NCBI RefSeq assembly: GCF_021605415.1
Contig: NZ_WKEQ01000043.1
Coordinates: forward strand, 1-43,936
Length of the DNA: 43,936 bases
Direction: 5' to 3'
Source: Pseudomonas syringae
Lineage (GTDB): Bacteria; Pseudomonadota; Gammaproteobacteria; Pseudomonadales; Pseudomonadaceae
Shown here piece by piece: positions 42,920 through 43,936 of the stretch. How positions within the stretch are numbered: the stretch's first letter is position 1; every line of letters starts with the position of its first letter. The position numbers and the translations under genes are program-made. Below the pieces are notes generated by a model. The model made no database searches and was not told the origin of the DNA. It saw only the letters and a program-made list of their open reading frames with translations.

Positions 42920-43361
42920 TTGGCGGTTGACATGAATGTGCATCCGCAGCGCATTCAGCCGTTAGTTACGCGGCCGGTTTCTGTATCACTCCGCTAGTCG
43001 GTCAGGAAGGTTTATAGAGATCCTCATACAGGCGAAGTCGTAGAAACCAAAGGCGGTAATCAGAAAACGTTGAAAGATTGGAAGTCAGAGCACGGCGCCG
43101 CGACCGTCGAATTTAAGCATAGGTGTACCGCTCAGCCACTATGCTGCTGGTGGCGAGTGGCTTCCTTCAAATCCCGAAGCGTGCCTAAATGCAAAAAATT
43201 TCGTCGAGCCGTCGTTGCAAACTAGTCTATTTGGCGACGTATATTGGATGACTAAAGGCGCATCGTAACTTTGACGAATCGATGTCTACACCGCTGTTAA
43301 CTGAATATCTACGCTGGTGTTCGGACATTAGAAGTGAGTAGCGAATGCATATAGCTCATTT
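42920..43361. other. Gene-poor region with decayed sequence
   Basis: Apart from the MvaT-like fragment at 42998-43110 I see no gene in these 442 bases. The right half (43180-43360) is richer in A and T than neighbouring genes. Confidence 0.5.
42998..43110 (+). pseudogene. MvaT/MvaU-like H-NS family C-terminal remnant
   Basis: In the frame after a TAG at 42995 the sequence reads SVRKVYRDPHTGEVVETKGG, then NQKTLKDWKSEHGAATVE. This matches the DNA-binding end of MvaT/MvaU (consensus RYKNPHTGEVIETKGGNHKT and LKEWKAKWG). The N-terminal oligomerisation helix is missing. After about 43110 the frame continues to 43225 with unrelated residues in place of the usual few final ones. It is therefore a truncated, probably non-functional fragment of a gene normally about 120 codons long. 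Confidence 0.7.
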
Positions 43362-43936
43362 CTATTTTAAGAATCTGTTTAACGCGCGCATGACATCGAG
43401 TGAAGACTGGTCGGTAACGCGTCCTGGAATCTGGTCGAACATGTGCGGGGCTCCCGGATAGACGTGAAGCTCTACGGCTACTCCCGCACGAGACAAGCTC
43501 AAAGAGTAGGCGACGTCTTCTTCAAGAAACAAATCGAGTGCACCCACCGATATGAAAGTGGAGGGCAGTCCAGCAAGTTCGACCTGCATTGATGGAGAAA
43601 ACAAACCCGCACGGTCATCGTCGAGGTTGTAGTTCCCCTGCATGCACTTCCAGCAAAATTGATTGGGAGTGGGCAGCCAGCCAATTGTTCCGATGCTTTC
43701 ATTTTTAGAAGGCACGCCTTCGGAGCCGGTACGGTGATCGAGCATCGGATAGACCAGAACCAGTCCCGCAATGGCGTATTCCCTTCGATCACGAGCCAGG
43801 ATCGCCAATGCGGCAGCCAAGCCGCCACCGGCGCTGTGTCCCATGATCGCTATTCTCTGAGTATCGATGCCCAAAGTGCGTTGATTGCGGACCATCCAAT
43901 CCAGTGCCGCATAGCAGTCTTCGAGGGGAATGGGGA
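43362..43936 (-). CDS. Alpha/beta hydrolase (HSL-type esterase family), partial
   Basis: The 5' part lies beyond the right edge; about 190 residues are visible, beginning IPLEDCYAALDWMVRN. The nucleophile elbow is GHSAGGGLAAALA, typical of hormone-sensitive-lipase-like esterases. The acid is in VGALDLFLEEDVAY and the histidine in GAPHMFDQIPG, completing the triad. The order Ser-Asp-His and the spacing are normal. The substrate is unknown; small esters are usual for the family. The oxyanion HGGG motif would lie in the missing part. The frame ends shortly after the last helix (DVMRALNRFLK), so the 3' end looks intact. Confidence 0.88.
   Translation of the reverse strand, partial: PIPLEDCYAALDWMVRNQRTLGIDTQRIAIMGHSAGGGLAAALAILARDRREYAIAGLVLVYPMLDHRTGSEGVPSKNESIGTIGWLPTPNQFCWKCMQGNYNLDDDRAGLFSPSMQVELAGLPSTFISVGALDLFLEEDVAYSLSLSRAGVAVELHVYPGAPHMFDQIPGRVTDQSSLDVMRALNRFLK

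Overview
The window reads as chromosome of a fluorescent-group Pseudomonas. Codon usage is GC-rich. It holds a LapF/BapA-type giant adhesin with its own type I secretion system, an OprI-like lipoprotein, ANR-type regulation and an MvaT-family fragment. No rRNA, tRNA, CRISPR array or intact mobile element was seen.

Left part (1-18 kb): the 5' end of a Tat-exported SMP-30/gluconolactonase-like protein, a small trypsin-like lipoprotein protease, then a four-gene minus-strand operon. It encodes a 3822-residue adhesin with a BapA/LapF-type N-terminus, 35 Ig-like repeats of about 85 residues and a C-terminal RTX/secretion module. The TolC-like outer-membrane protein, ABC transporter and HlyD-like adaptor that should export it follow in the order described for lapF-lapH-lapI-lapJ.

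Border (17.9-18.3 kb): two gene stumps, the 3' ends of a D-2-hydroxyacid dehydrogenase-like gene and of a DJ-1/PfpI-like gene. They lie back to back with both 5' parts missing, which suggests a deletion scar.

Centre (18.4-36.4 kb): a dense low-oxygen island. Nearly every promoter region carries a TTGAT-N4-ATCAA-type ANR/FNR/DNR box; I list eleven, seven of them fitting the TTGAY-N4-ATCAA pattern exactly. The controlled genes encode five tandem-domain UspE-like stress proteins, a BON-domain protein, two different zinc alcohol dehydrogenases, phosphoketolase, a GNAT acetyltransferase, an OprI paralogue, a beta-CASP metallo-hydrolase, an Hsp20, a P1B-5-type metal ATPase with a C-terminal hemerythrin domain, and an FNR-family regulator. 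The regulator keeps its four iron-sulfur cysteines but has an altered DNA-recognition helix. Together this looks like a survival programme for oxygen limitation: fermentative redox disposal, acetyl-phosphate production, proteostasis, RNA turnover, envelope adjustment and metal homeostasis.

Right part (36.5-43.9 kb): a minus-strand group (periplasmic amino-acid-binding protein, PotE-like putrescine/ornithine antiporter, exported arylsulfatase) divergent from a membrane-anchored formylglycine-generating enzyme that should activate the sulfatase. Then follow an MvaT-like pseudogene fragment and a partial alpha/beta hydrolase cut by the window edge.
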